Shown here one piece after another: positions 15,496 to 23,156 of a stretch of 64,000 nucleotides of DNA (positions are counted from its first letter, which is position 1; the number at the start of each line of letters is the position of its first letter). A program made the position numbers and the translations under genes. Location: assembly GCF_002930645.1 (NCBI RefSeq), contig NZ_PSNW01000016.1:43884-107883 (forward strand), written 5' to 3'. The DNA comes from Solimonas fluminis. GTDB lineage: Bacteria; Pseudomonadota; Gammaproteobacteria; Nevskiales; Nevskiaceae. The notes beneath the pieces were generated by a model, which saw only the letters and a list, made by a program, of their open reading frames with translations, made no database searches and was not told the DNA's origin.

Positions 15496-16500
15496 ATGCA
15501 GATTTCCCGAAGTATCTACAGCATCGTGCAAATGGTGGACGTGGCCACCGAACTCGGCATGCCGACGAGCGCCTGCCTGGCGAATTCGGACATCGAGCCG
15601 GAGCAGTTGCTTCAGCTGGAACTGCAGGTCCATCCGCAGCAGGAGTTCGCCGTCATCGCCAATATCATGCGCGGCCTGCCGCAGGTGCCGGCGCTGGGCC
15701 TGCGCATGGCGGCGCGATTCCACATGCCGGTCTATGGTGTCCTGACATTCGCCATGTGCAGCTGCGCGACGACCGGTGACGCTGTGGACCTGGGCCTGAG
15801 CTACCACGAGTTGAGCTTCACGCTGGTGGAGAAGCACCAGCAGATCGTCGGCAAGGACCTGGTCTTCACCTTCGGCGACCGCCATATTCCCGCCCCGCTG
15901 CGCCAGCTCGTCGTGGAGCGGGACCTGTTCGCCCTGCCCCGGGTCATGGAGGAGGTGTTCTCGCGCCCGATGCCGAAACGCGCCGTGCGCTTCGCCTTCC
16001 CGCCCCCGCCGCATGCCAGGCGCTACGCCGAGCTCCTCGGCTTCGAGCCCGAGTTCAATGCGCCGGCGCACCAGATCGTCGTCGATGCCGAGTTCAGGAA
16101 GATTCCGATGCCACAGGCCAATGCCGCCATGCTGCGGCATTGCCAGGCCCAGCTGCAGGCCATCGTGAGCCGGCGCAAGACCTGGGGCGGCACCGCGGGC
16201 AGGGTGCGCGACATGCTGCTGCGCCATCCGGACATGGGCCCCGACATGGAGGCGGTGGCGGCCGAGCTGCGCATGACCTCGCGCAACCTGCGCCGCATGC
16301 TGGAGGCGGAGAACACCTCGTTCAGGAGCCTGGCGGACGAGGTTCGCCAGACGCTGGCGGAAGAGCTGCTGGGGCTCGGCAAGTTCAGCGTGAAGGAAGT
16401 CGCTGCCCGCCTGGGCTACAGCGAGGTATCCAGCTTCACCAACGCCTTCAAGCGCTGGACCGGACGGGCGCCGCGCGACTGGCGCTCCGCCCAGCGCTAG
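15496..16500 (+). CDS. AraC-family regulator with arabinose_bd-type N-terminal domain
   Basis: 334 residues. The N-terminal two thirds (I-A-N-I-M-R-G-L, G-L-R-M-A-A-R-F-H-M-P-V-Y-G-V-L-T-F-A) is the arabinose_bd-type effector domain found in OruR/ArgR-like AraC proteins. The C-terminal helix-turn-helix pair ends with the signature V-A-A-R-L-G-Y-S-E-V-S-S-F-T-N-A-F-K-R-W and then G-x-A-P-R-D-W-R. It sits on the plus strand between two minus-strand paralogous esterase genes, which makes both of them candidate targets. Confidence 0.92.
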   Translation: MQISRSIYSIVQMVDVATELGMPTSACLANSDIEPEQLLQLELQVHPQQEFAVIANIMRGLPQVPALGLRMAARFHMPVYGVLTFAMCSCATTGDAVDLGLSYHELSFTLVEKHQQIVGKDLVFTFGDRHIPAPLRQLVVERDLFALPRVMEEVFSRPMPKRAVRFAFPPPPHARRYAELLGFEPEFNAPAHQIVVDAEFRKIPMPQANAAMLRHCQAQLQAIVSRRKTWGGTAGRVRDMLLRHPDMGPDMEAVAAELRMTSRNLRRMLEAENTSFRSLADEVRQTLAEELLGLGKFSVKEVAARLGYSEVSSFTNAFKRWTGRAPRDWRSAQR

Positions 16501-16537
16501 CCTCGAAGCCCGCTTCGCCCGTGCCGGGCCGCGGCGC

Positions 16538-17605
16538 TCAGGGCCGGAATTCCGCGCAGGGCAGCGCGGTATCGGACCGGCGGAAGCGCTTGAGGAAGGC
16601 CCAGGTCAATTCGGCGCCGCTGGGGGCCTGGGGGTCGGTGAAGCCGCGCAGCTTGGGATCGTCGGAACCGCCCGGCCAGAAATGCTCCATCTCCTCGATG
16701 CGTACCTGCTCGAGAATCCGGCACCCGTCCTCGTCCTTGTAGGTATCCACATGATAGGGATACCCGGACTTCGGCGTGATATCGACCGTTTCCGTGGGTG
16801 ACAGCGGGAAGGGGGCGTTCAGGTTGCCCGAGGCCACCAGGTTGTTCGTCATCAGCCATTGCCGGACGGCATGCGCGCCGCTCGCGGGCGTGGCAGCCGC
16901 GTCCTTGTCGCCCTGGATGTTGATCACCGGCAGGATGCGCGCATGCGAGCCCATCGCCTGGTAAGCCGCCATCGCGAGCAATTCGGGACGCAGCAGCAGG
17001 GGCCCCAGGGGCTGGCCGATACCGGCCAGCCCGATGCCGTAGGCGCCGGATTCCACCAGGCCGATGGCGGCATACAGGTCCGGATAGGTCGCTCCCATGA
17101 TGCTGGTCATCCAGCCGCCGGCCGACATGCCGACGATGTAGACGCGCTCCGGGTCGACGTTCCAGGTGGCCATGGCCTGGCGCGTGAGTTCCGCGATGGC
17201 CTGCGCATCCCCCACGTCACGCTGCATTTCCGCGGGATTGTAGAAATGCCAGGCCTGCAGCGGATGCTGGCCGAGCGCGGTGTCGGTCTCGTGGTCCGGA
17301 TACATGACGATGAAGCGCTCGCGCGCCGCGACCACGTCGTAGAGGTTCGCCGCACGCTGCTGTTCGGCCGTGGTATTGGCGCCGTGCAGCACCACCACCA
17401 TCGGAGCCGGCTTGTCGGGCCTGACCGAACCCGGGATGTAGACCAGGCTGCGGTATGTTCCGAAGGCGTTGGCGTAGTAGATCTCCGCATTCGTGTCGCC
17501 GGCCTCCGGCTCCTCCGATCTCTGGCTGGAACATCCGGCCATGACCAGCGTCAGGAACCCCAAGGCGAACGCCAGGCGGCGCCGCTGCTTGCCCATACCC
17601 ACCAT
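16538..17605 (-). CDS. Lipoprotein PHB-depolymerase-like serine esterase (second copy)
   Basis: 355 residues with lipobox V-M-A-G-C at residue 25. The catalytic core parallels the first copy: V-V-V-L-H-G-A-N oxyanion region, elbow G-M-S-A-G-G, acid in Q-G-D-K-D, and His in E-M-E-H-F-W-P-G-G. The final block D-T-A-L-P-C also mirrors the T-A-P-P-C ending of the other copy. Both are surface or periplasmic lipid-anchored esterases. Convergent with the AraC gene, with only 37 bases between stops, it was probably generated by ancient duplication around the regulator. Confidence 0.85.
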   Translation of the reverse strand: MVGMGKQRRRLAFALGFLTLVMAGCSSQRSEEPEAGDTNAEIYYANAFGTYRSLVYIPGSVRPDKPAPMVVVLHGANTTAEQQRAANLYDVVAARERFIVMYPDHETDTALGQHPLQAWHFYNPAEMQRDVGDAQAIAELTRQAMATWNVDPERVYIVGMSAGGWMTSIMGATYPDLYAAIGLVESGAYGIGLAGIGQPLGPLLLRPELLAMAAYQAMGSHARILPVINIQGDKDAAATPASGAHAVRQWLMTNNLVASGNLNAPFPLSPTETVDITPKSGYPYHVDTYKDEDGCRILEQVRIEEMEHFWPGGSDDPKLRGFTDPQAPSGAELTWAFLKRFRRSDTALPCAEFRP

Positions 17606-17766
17606 GGTCTTCTCTCCCCCTCTTTTATTTTCGTTCCCGCGGCCTGCGGCCTGCGGGTGGTTCGGTCCGCTGCCGGAGTGGACGATGCCTCCGGGGCAGT
17701 GCTGAACTCAAGCGGTGCCTCGACGGCCCCTGAAGGACAAGGCGGCGAACACGGGATGCACCCTCT

Positions 17767-18249
17767 TCAAGGGGGCGGCGGATGGCTGCCGAGCGCCACC
17801 GGAAGGGGCCGGCGCGCTCGCGCCGGCTGCAGCGGCGGCCGGACGCGCGGCGGAGGTATGGCCGCCGCATCTTCTTCCGGGGCCGGGACGCCGGTGATGA
17901 GCTGGTAGACCTTCGATGCGTCCTCAAAGGAGAAGAAGTCTCCCACGGCGACCGCCGGGCCGCCGGGAGTCCAGCCGAAGAGGCGCCAGAAAGCCCGGCC
18001 CCGGCTGCCGAAGGCCATCCTCAGCGCCGCGTCGCGGCTGGCGCAGCGCTCGACCAGGCCGTTCTGCCCATCCTCGTAGACCGGGCAGATCTCGTATCGG
18101 GAAAACCGGTCGGCGGCCAAAGAGATTCCCATCCGGGATGCTGTCCTCAGAACAAGTCGCTGCGAATCCGCGCAGGTTAAGAATTCCGAGGCGCCCTTCA
18201 AATGCTCGCGGAGGACGTCCCTTGCTAATTCCGGACATTGCTCCGCCAC
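17767..18249 (-). CDS. Hypothetical protein, uncertain start
   Basis: An open frame of 160 codons from a GTG at 18249; an internal ATG at 18132 is an alternative. Segments such as R-Y-E-I-C-P-V-Y-E-D-G-Q-N-G-L and G-R-A-F-W-R-L-F-G-W look protein-like, while the last 30 residues are Pro/Arg-rich and may be spurious. No family is recognised. The first 22 codons coincide with a repeated element also found at 20015-20078, upstream of the beta-helix gene. If that element is regulatory, the shorter start is correct. Confidence 0.4.
   Translation of the reverse strand: MAEQCPELARDVLREHLKGASEFLTCADSQRLVLRTASRMGISLAADRFSRYEICPVYEDGQNGLVERCASRDAALRMAFGSRGRAFWRLFGWTPGGPAVAVGDFFSFEDASKVYQLITGVPAPEEDAAAIPPPRVRPPLQPARARRPLPVALGSHPPPP
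18182..18245. repeat. Repeated element, copy A
   Basis: This 64-base block aligns without gaps to 20015-20078. The shared cores are CTTCAAATGCTC, GGACGTC and TCCGGACATTG. Copy B lies about 100-160 bases upstream of the beta-helix gene start. The arrangement of spaced conserved blocks resembles a regulator-binding region more than a mobile element. Confidence 0.5.
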
Positions 18250-18278
18250 CGCGGATGCTGCGTTGCAGCATCCGCGGT
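18248..18278 (-). terminator. Long perfect hairpin after the beta-helix gene
   Basis: ACCGCGGATGCTGC and its exact complement flank a three-base loop, giving a 14-bp stem 23 bases after the stop of the minus-strand beta-helix gene. No U-tract follows, so it may act as an mRNA 3' stabiliser rather than a classical intrinsic terminator. Confidence 0.45.
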
Positions 18279-18300
18279 CGGGAGACGGGAGAGGACGGAC

Positions 18301-19917
18301 TCAGTTCGGCTGGTGGAACCCGCGCGTGGGCGCGACGGCCGGCGACACGGGGTTGCCGAAGTAGTCGCGGTCGCCGCTGCCGCTGATGACGGCACCCGTG
18401 CCCACCGCCGGAGAGGTCAGTGCCAGGCCGTAGCCCGCCACCGCGCCGAGGCCCTCCGGCGCCACGGCCAGCGGGGCGATCATCTGCGGGTCGGCGGTGA
18501 TCTTGTAGGCGTCGGCCGGCTCGCCCGCGGTATGGTTGCCGAAGATCAGGTTGTGGCTGATCGTGGTGCCGTTGCCCTTGGGCTGCTCCCAGGTGCCGGT
18601 GCCGTGGTTGACGATCACGTTGTTGCGGAAGCTCCAGGGGTTGTGGTTGTCGCCGTCCCAGCCGGACTGGTAGGTGGGACGCGACGACAGGCCCGGCGCG
18701 ATGTAGGCGGTGTTGTTGTAGATCTTCGCGCCGGACATGAGGCCGCTGGAGAGCGTGAAGACACCGTTGGCGACGAAGGCATCGTTGACGCTGAGGTTGT
18801 AGCGCACGGTGGCGTTGGTGCCGGAGAACAGGCCGCCCATCAGCAGGATCATGCCGCCTTCGTTGTCGTGGCTGTAGTTGTACTGCACCACGGAGTTGCT
18901 GGTCAGCAGGTCGACATCATAGGCCTGGCCGTCGACGACGTTGAAGCGAACGCCGGAAACCTCGTTGAACTGCATCGTGCTGTTGATCGTCTTGGCGATG
19001 AACATGCCGACGGTACCCGGCTGGGTCGAACCCGAAACGGTGACCAAGCCGGCCGTGTCGATGCGGTTGCGCTCGATGAGGTTGTTGACCGAGCCGGCGA
19101 GGATGATGCCGTCGCCGTCGATGTCCTTCAGGCGGTTGCCGGCGATCGTGACGTTCTTGCTCAGCGCGTCCTGGGCGACGAGGTAGAACAGGAAGCCCGT
19201 GGAATTGTCGTTGAAGACAATGCCGGTCCGGCCGACGCGCTCGACGACGTTGTCGAGGATCTGCACGCCGTCGTAGCTGCTGGCGCCGTTGGAGAGCCCG
19301 TTCATCGTGTCGGCCACCACGGCGATGCCGCCATTGGTCTGCGCGTTGGCGCCGGAGCACTCGAAGCAGCCGTTGACGTCGTGGACGTAATTGTCGCGGA
19401 TGACGATGCCGTGCTTGCCGGTGCCGCTGCTGTTGTAGGCCATGATGCCGCTGCGGTTGGCGCCCCGGGCCGAGGTCGTGCCCACGTTGTTGGTACCGGT
19501 GTCGTTGACGACCTCCAGTCCGGTCACCGTCCAGTGCGAAACGTTGTGCAGCAGCACCGCCGCCCCGCCCGCGCCGCCGCCCGCCACGTTGCGGCCGTCG
19601 ACGATGGGCCGGGGGCCGTCGCCGTAGGCGCCGATGGTGATCGGGTTGCCGCTCACGCCCGAGCCTTTCGGCTTGAGCTGCTCCACCCACTGCTGGCCGG
19701 CGCGCAGCAGGATCTTGTCCCCGGCGCCGAAGGTGATCGTGTTGACCTTGGCCAGCGTCTTCCAGGGCGCTGCCTGGCTCGTGCCGGGATTGCCGTCTGC
19801 ACCGGCGCTGGCATCGACGTAGTACGTCGTATTCAAGGCGTAGGCCGGCATGGCGCCCAGCAGGACGCCCGCGCCCAAGAGGGCGGCTGCCGCCCGGTTC
19901 CTGTGATTCCTTTCCAT
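18301..19917 (-). CDS. Secreted right-handed parallel beta-helix protein
   Basis: 538 residues with a signal peptide (about 1-27, ending M-P-A-Y-A-L). It opens with Y-Y-V-D-A-S-A-G-A-D-G-N-P-G-T, the usual start of pectate-lyase-like beta-helix proteins. It continues through many coils of the form N-(x)-(I/V)-x-x-N-x-(V/I)-x-x-V/G, for example I-R-D-N-Y-V-H-D-V and I-L-D-N-V-V-E-R-V. No catalytic lyase or hydrolase motif is evident, so the polymer acted on or bound is unknown. It is a single gene; copy B of the repeated element lies upstream. Confidence 0.85.
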   Translation of the reverse strand: MERNHRNRAAAALLGAGVLLGAMPAYALNTTYYVDASAGADGNPGTSQAAPWKTLAKVNTITFGAGDKILLRAGQQWVEQLKPKGSGVSGNPITIGAYGDGPRPIVDGRNVAGGGAGGAAVLLHNVSHWTVTGLEVVNDTGTNNVGTTSARGANRSGIMAYNSSGTGKHGIVIRDNYVHDVNGCFECSGANAQTNGGIAVVADTMNGLSNGASSYDGVQILDNVVERVGRTGIVFNDNSTGFLFYLVAQDALSKNVTIAGNRLKDIDGDGIILAGSVNNLIERNRIDTAGLVTVSGSTQPGTVGMFIAKTINSTMQFNEVSGVRFNVVDGQAYDVDLLTSNSVVQYNYSHDNEGGMILLMGGLFSGTNATVRYNLSVNDAFVANGVFTLSSGLMSGAKIYNNTAYIAPGLSSRPTYQSGWDGDNHNPWSFRNNVIVNHGTGTWEQPKGNGTTISHNLIFGNHTAGEPADAYKITADPQMIAPLAVAPEGLGAVAGYGLALTSPAVGTGAVISGSGDRDYFGNPVSPAVAPTRGFHQPN

Positions 19918-20014
19918 CTGATCTCCTCCGTGATGACCGGCCAGGACGACAAGGGCGTCATCCGAAGCTCGGCAGAAATGGCGACTGGGGGAACGCCCCC
20001 GCGCACATTAGGAA

Positions 20015-20078
20015 CTCGCGCGGCGGCTTCAAATGCTCAGGGCGGACGTCAGTTGTTCGATCCGGACATTGAGCGCTA
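20015..20078. repeat. Repeated element, copy B
   Basis: Partner of the block at 18182-18245 (same CTTCAAATGCTC, GGACGTC and TCCGGACATTG cores with the same spacing). It lies in the 185-base gap upstream of the beta-helix gene start, which suggests an operator or promoter region. Confidence 0.5.
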
Positions 20079-20101
20079 GCCGGAACCCGGGAGGCAGCGG
20101 C

Positions 20102-20734
20102 CTATCGCCTGGCCAGCACGGCCATGGTCGCGAGCTCCTGCGTCTGCTCGACCACCATCTGCGCCGCCATCGTGCGTACCGCCGGCGTGCGGGCGTTGTA
20201 GGCGGCGAACTGCGCCATCGGCAGGCCGCCCTGGTGATGCTTCAGCATGAGCTGCAGGAACAGCCGGTCACGCTCCTCGCCGCGCAGCGTGCGCAGGCGC
20301 TGCAGCTCCTCGACGGTGGCCAGGCCCGGCATGCCGCCGGGCGAGTTGCGGCATGCGATCAGGTAGCGGCTGAGGGCTTCGTCGGGGGGCTCCTTGCCCA
20401 GCAGCATCCAGTCCATGCTGTCGCTCGCCGGCAGCAGGGGCTTCTCCCAGAGCTGCAGCCAGCCTTTCATCTGGCCGATCTCGATCAGCTGCGCCGCCTG
20501 CATGGCGCTGGCCAGCCCGGCCAGCTTGCTGCTGCGGTCCGACAGCAGGATTTCGGTCATGACGATGGCCTGGTCGTGGTGGCCGCGCATGAACTGGGCG
20601 AAGCCGATGTCGACGGCGCTGGGCGCGGCGGCGTTCGGCGGCGCGGCGCGCAAGCCCAGGGCATAGCCGGCGGCGGCCAGCAGCGCGGCGCCGCCGGCCA
20701 GCAGCAGGGCCATGAGGAGGCGGTGCCGGTTCAC
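20102..20734 (-). CDS. DUF305 family membrane-anchored protein
   Basis: 210 residues from a GTG start. The N-terminus has one membrane segment (about residues 7-27). The DUF305 signature, two His-rich helices, is present: F-M-R-G-H-H-D-Q-A-I-V-M-T near residue 48 and L-M-L-K-H-H-Q-G-G-L-P-M-A near residue 168. The paired H-H-x-x-A/G motifs suggest metal (often copper) binding, which is an inference from the family. The start overlaps the stop of the LVIVD gene by four bases (GTGA), so the two are translationally coupled and probably work together in the envelope. Confidence 0.88.
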   Translation of the reverse strand: MNRHRLLMALLLAGGAALLAAAGYALGLRAAPPNAAAPSAVDIGFAQFMRGHHDQAIVMTEILLSDRSSKLAGLASAMQAAQLIEIGQMKGWLQLWEKPLLPASDSMDWMLLGKEPPDEALSRYLIACRNSPGGMPGLATVEELQRLRTLRGEERDRLFLQLMLKHHQGGLPMAQFAAYNARTPAVRTMAAQMVVEQTQELATMAVLARR

Positions 20735-22281
20735 CGGATCGGGTAGACGCCGTTCTGGAACCCGAGGATCAGGAAGCCGTTGTCCATGCAGGTGACCCAG
20801 AGCTTGTCGCCGACGAAGCGCGGCGGGGAGCTGCACCAGTCGGCGCTGAGGTTGCCCGAGACGGGGCCGGTGCCGAGGTCGTCGAGCAGGCCCGGCAGGG
20901 AGGCGACGAAGGCCACCACCGAGGCCAGGTCGCGCAGGGCCGTTTCCGGCAGGGAGGAACCGGAACTGTTGAGGTCGGAGATCGTCGGCAGCAGGCCGCC
21001 GATCCAGGCATGCAGGGAATGCTGCAGCGCTAGGCCCTTGCCGGTCTGGGCGGGCGGGTTGTAGTAGGCGATCTCGCGGACCCGCTCCGGATCGCGGATG
21101 TCGAATACGCGGATGCCGGACTGGAAGTAGCCGCAGGCCAGGGCGGTGGGGTTCTCCAGGCGATCCACCGTGCAGTAGTGCGACTCGTAGCCGAAGGCGC
21201 CGTTGCCGGCGACGTCCGCCACCCGCGTGGGGGCGTTCTCGATCCGCTGGATCTCCAGCTGGATCTGCTTGACCACCTTGGGTTCGGTGGGGTCGGTGAT
21301 GTCGACGAAGTGGATGCCCTCGGAGTCGAATTCGTCCGGCACGATCAGGTGCGGCTTGCCCTGCCAGCTCACCGGGATGGCGTGCTGGCCGCAGCTCAGG
21401 GGATTCCAGGTGACGGAGCCGAGCTGGCGCACCTGCGGCGCGGACTTGCGGCCCTGCACGTCGCTGACGTCGAGGATGGTGACGCCGCCCGGCAGGCAGG
21501 TGGCGAGGTACAGGGTGTTGCCGTCGGCACTGAACTCGGCACCGTGGTTCGCCGGGAAGCCCTTCAGGCCGGTATAGATGATCCGCGGCGAGGCCGGGTC
21601 GGTGGTGTCGATGGCGGTGATCGATCCGGCGAGCAGGCCGGTGGCCCAGTAGGTCATGCCGTCCGGAGCCCAGTTGCCCTCGTGGCCGAGGACGTTGGCG
21701 GGAAACTCCAGGCCGGTGCCGGCGATGCCGTTGAGATGGACGGGGTTCCTGCAGTCGGAGATGTCGTAGACGTCGAAGAAGGCCGCGCCCGCCAGGGGGC
21801 CCACCGCGACGCCGCCGAGCAGCTTGCGCGGCTCGTTGACCTTGAGCGACTCCCAGGTGCCGATGGCCATCGAGGGGCCGGTGAGGTTGGCCGACAGGAC
21901 CGGCTGCTCGGGGTTGCTGGCGTCCACCACGTGCACGCCGGGAGTGCTCTCGAGCAACTGCAGCGGATCCAGCAGCACGCCGCTGGTGGACATGTAGGCG
22001 CACTTGTCGTACGAGGGGCTGACGACGCTGGCGCCCTTGCCCTGGTACTGGCCGACCACTTCGAGATTGCACTTGTAGCCGAGCAGGTTGCGGCCGCTCT
22101 GGCGATCGGCCAGCGGCACCTGCCCCTGCAGGCCGGTCTCGGGCTGCGAGCCGGGGCCGCAGGCTGCGAGGGCGGTGCCGTTCTCCGGCACCTCCGCCTC
22201 CGGCGCCTCGCTGCTGCCGCAACCGGCGATCAGGGTGAGCACCAGGGTCGCCAATGCCGCCTTCAGACGAAGCTGCGCCAT
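20731..22281 (-). CDS. LVIVD-repeat beta-propeller lipoprotein
   Basis: 516 residues with lipobox L-I-A-G-C (Cys21). The mature protein contains repeated blades of the LVIVD type: G-V-H-V-V-D-A-S-N-P-E-Q-P, F-F-D-V-Y-D-I-S-D-C, S-I-T-A-I-D-T-T-D-P, V-T-I-L-D-V-S-D, I-H-F-V-D-I-T-D-P-T-E-P and I-R-V-F-D-I-R-D-P. Such propellers act as binding or structural scaffolds. Several Cys residues in the mature part (C-G-P-G, K-C-N-L, K-C-A-Y) suggest disulfides. Operonic with the DUF305 gene; function unknown. Confidence 0.88.
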   Translation of the reverse strand: MAQLRLKAALATLVLTLIAGCGSSEAPEAEVPENGTALAACGPGSQPETGLQGQVPLADRQSGRNLLGYKCNLEVVGQYQGKGASVVSPSYDKCAYMSTSGVLLDPLQLLESTPGVHVVDASNPEQPVLSANLTGPSMAIGTWESLKVNEPRKLLGGVAVGPLAGAAFFDVYDISDCRNPVHLNGIAGTGLEFPANVLGHEGNWAPDGMTYWATGLLAGSITAIDTTDPASPRIIYTGLKGFPANHGAEFSADGNTLYLATCLPGGVTILDVSDVQGRKSAPQVRQLGSVTWNPLSCGQHAIPVSWQGKPHLIVPDEFDSEGIHFVDITDPTEPKVVKQIQLEIQRIENAPTRVADVAGNGAFGYESHYCTVDRLENPTALACGYFQSGIRVFDIRDPERVREIAYYNPPAQTGKGLALQHSLHAWIGGLLPTISDLNSSGSSLPETALRDLASVVAFVASLPGLLDDLGTGPVSGNLSADWCSSPPRFVGDKLWVTCMDNGFLILGFQNGVYPIR

Positions 22282-22515
22282 TTCTCCTCTCCGTAATTCT
22301 TTTATGGGTCGCTATCCGGGAGACTATATCGCCCAGCGGGCATAGCTGCAGTAGCAAGCGTCTGACATGCCCTGTAGGGTGCCAAGGGCCAAGGGCGGCC
22401 CCCTGCCGGTGTTTGCCAGCCGCAGGCCCACCGGCTCATGCTGGCCCATCCATTCGAATCCGCGGTGCCGGAGCAGGCCGGCCGGCAGCGGACACTCCGC
22501 CCACAGGAATCCCCC

Positions 22516-22971
22516 ATGAAAGCCATCCAGGACTACTACGCCCCCGAGATGTCGCACTGCTTCGGCTGCGGTACCCGCAATGCCCAGGGGTACCGGTTGA
22601 AGAGCCATTTCCATGGCAGTCACGCAGAGGCCCTGTTCACCATCGACCGCCAGTACAGCGGCGGCTTTCCCGACTATGCCTATGGAGGCATCGTGGCCTC
22701 CCTGCTGGACTGCCACGGCATTGCCGCCGCAGCCGCCTTCTTCCATCAGGCGCAGGGCAAGACGCTGGAGGGCGGCGAGCCGCTGCCGCGCTTCGTCACC
22801 GGCTCGCTGAAGGTGGACTACAAGCGGCCGACGCCGCTGGGGGTGGAGCTGAGACTCCGCGGCAGCCTGCGATCCATCGAAGGGCGAAGGGTAACGGTGG
22901 AACTGGCGCTGCTCGATGGCGCGGAGGTCTGCGCTACCGGCGAACTGCTGGCGGTGCAGCTCAAGGGCTAG
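22516..22971 (+). CDS. PaaI/YbgC-type hotdog-fold thioesterase
   Basis: 151 residues from the ATG at 22516, which has AGGAAT upstream. It has the hotdog-fold opening C-F-G-C-G-T-R-N-A-Q-G-Y, common in PaaI-like thioesterases, then Q-Y-S-G-G-F-P-D-Y-A-Y-G-G-I-V-A-S-L-L-D-C-H-G, where the Gly-rich loop and Asp are the usual active-site region. It ends with a typical L-K-V-D-Y-K-R-P-T-P-L-G strand pair. It probably hydrolyses an acyl-CoA; the position next to the TonB/oxidase-like genes and the later CoA-ester modules fits catabolite handling. Confidence 0.85.
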   Translation: MKAIQDYYAPEMSHCFGCGTRNAQGYRLKSHFHGSHAEALFTIDRQYSGGFPDYAYGGIVASLLDCHGIAAAAAFFHQAQGKTLEGGEPLPRFVTGSLKVDYKRPTPLGVELRLRGSLRSIEGRRVTVELALLDGAEVCATGELLAVQLKG

Positions 22972-23156
22972 CGGCAACGACCGGGTGCCGGCTTCCGCCG
23001 GCATGACGGTCACGACGGCAGTCTCGCGTTGCGCCATGTCCCGATTTCAACGCGCGGGCCCGACTCCAGCGTAGACGGGCGCCCCTCCCCGAAATAGCTT
23101 GGCGGCATGATCCGGAGAACCACTCCGGCACGCGTTTTCCTTCGGAGGGGAGAGCG

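Noticed and set aside
18238..20079. A 613-codon plus-strand open frame over the beta-helix gene
   Set aside because: It is an antisense shadow of the beta-helix gene, which has a signal peptide and repeated coils on the minus strand.
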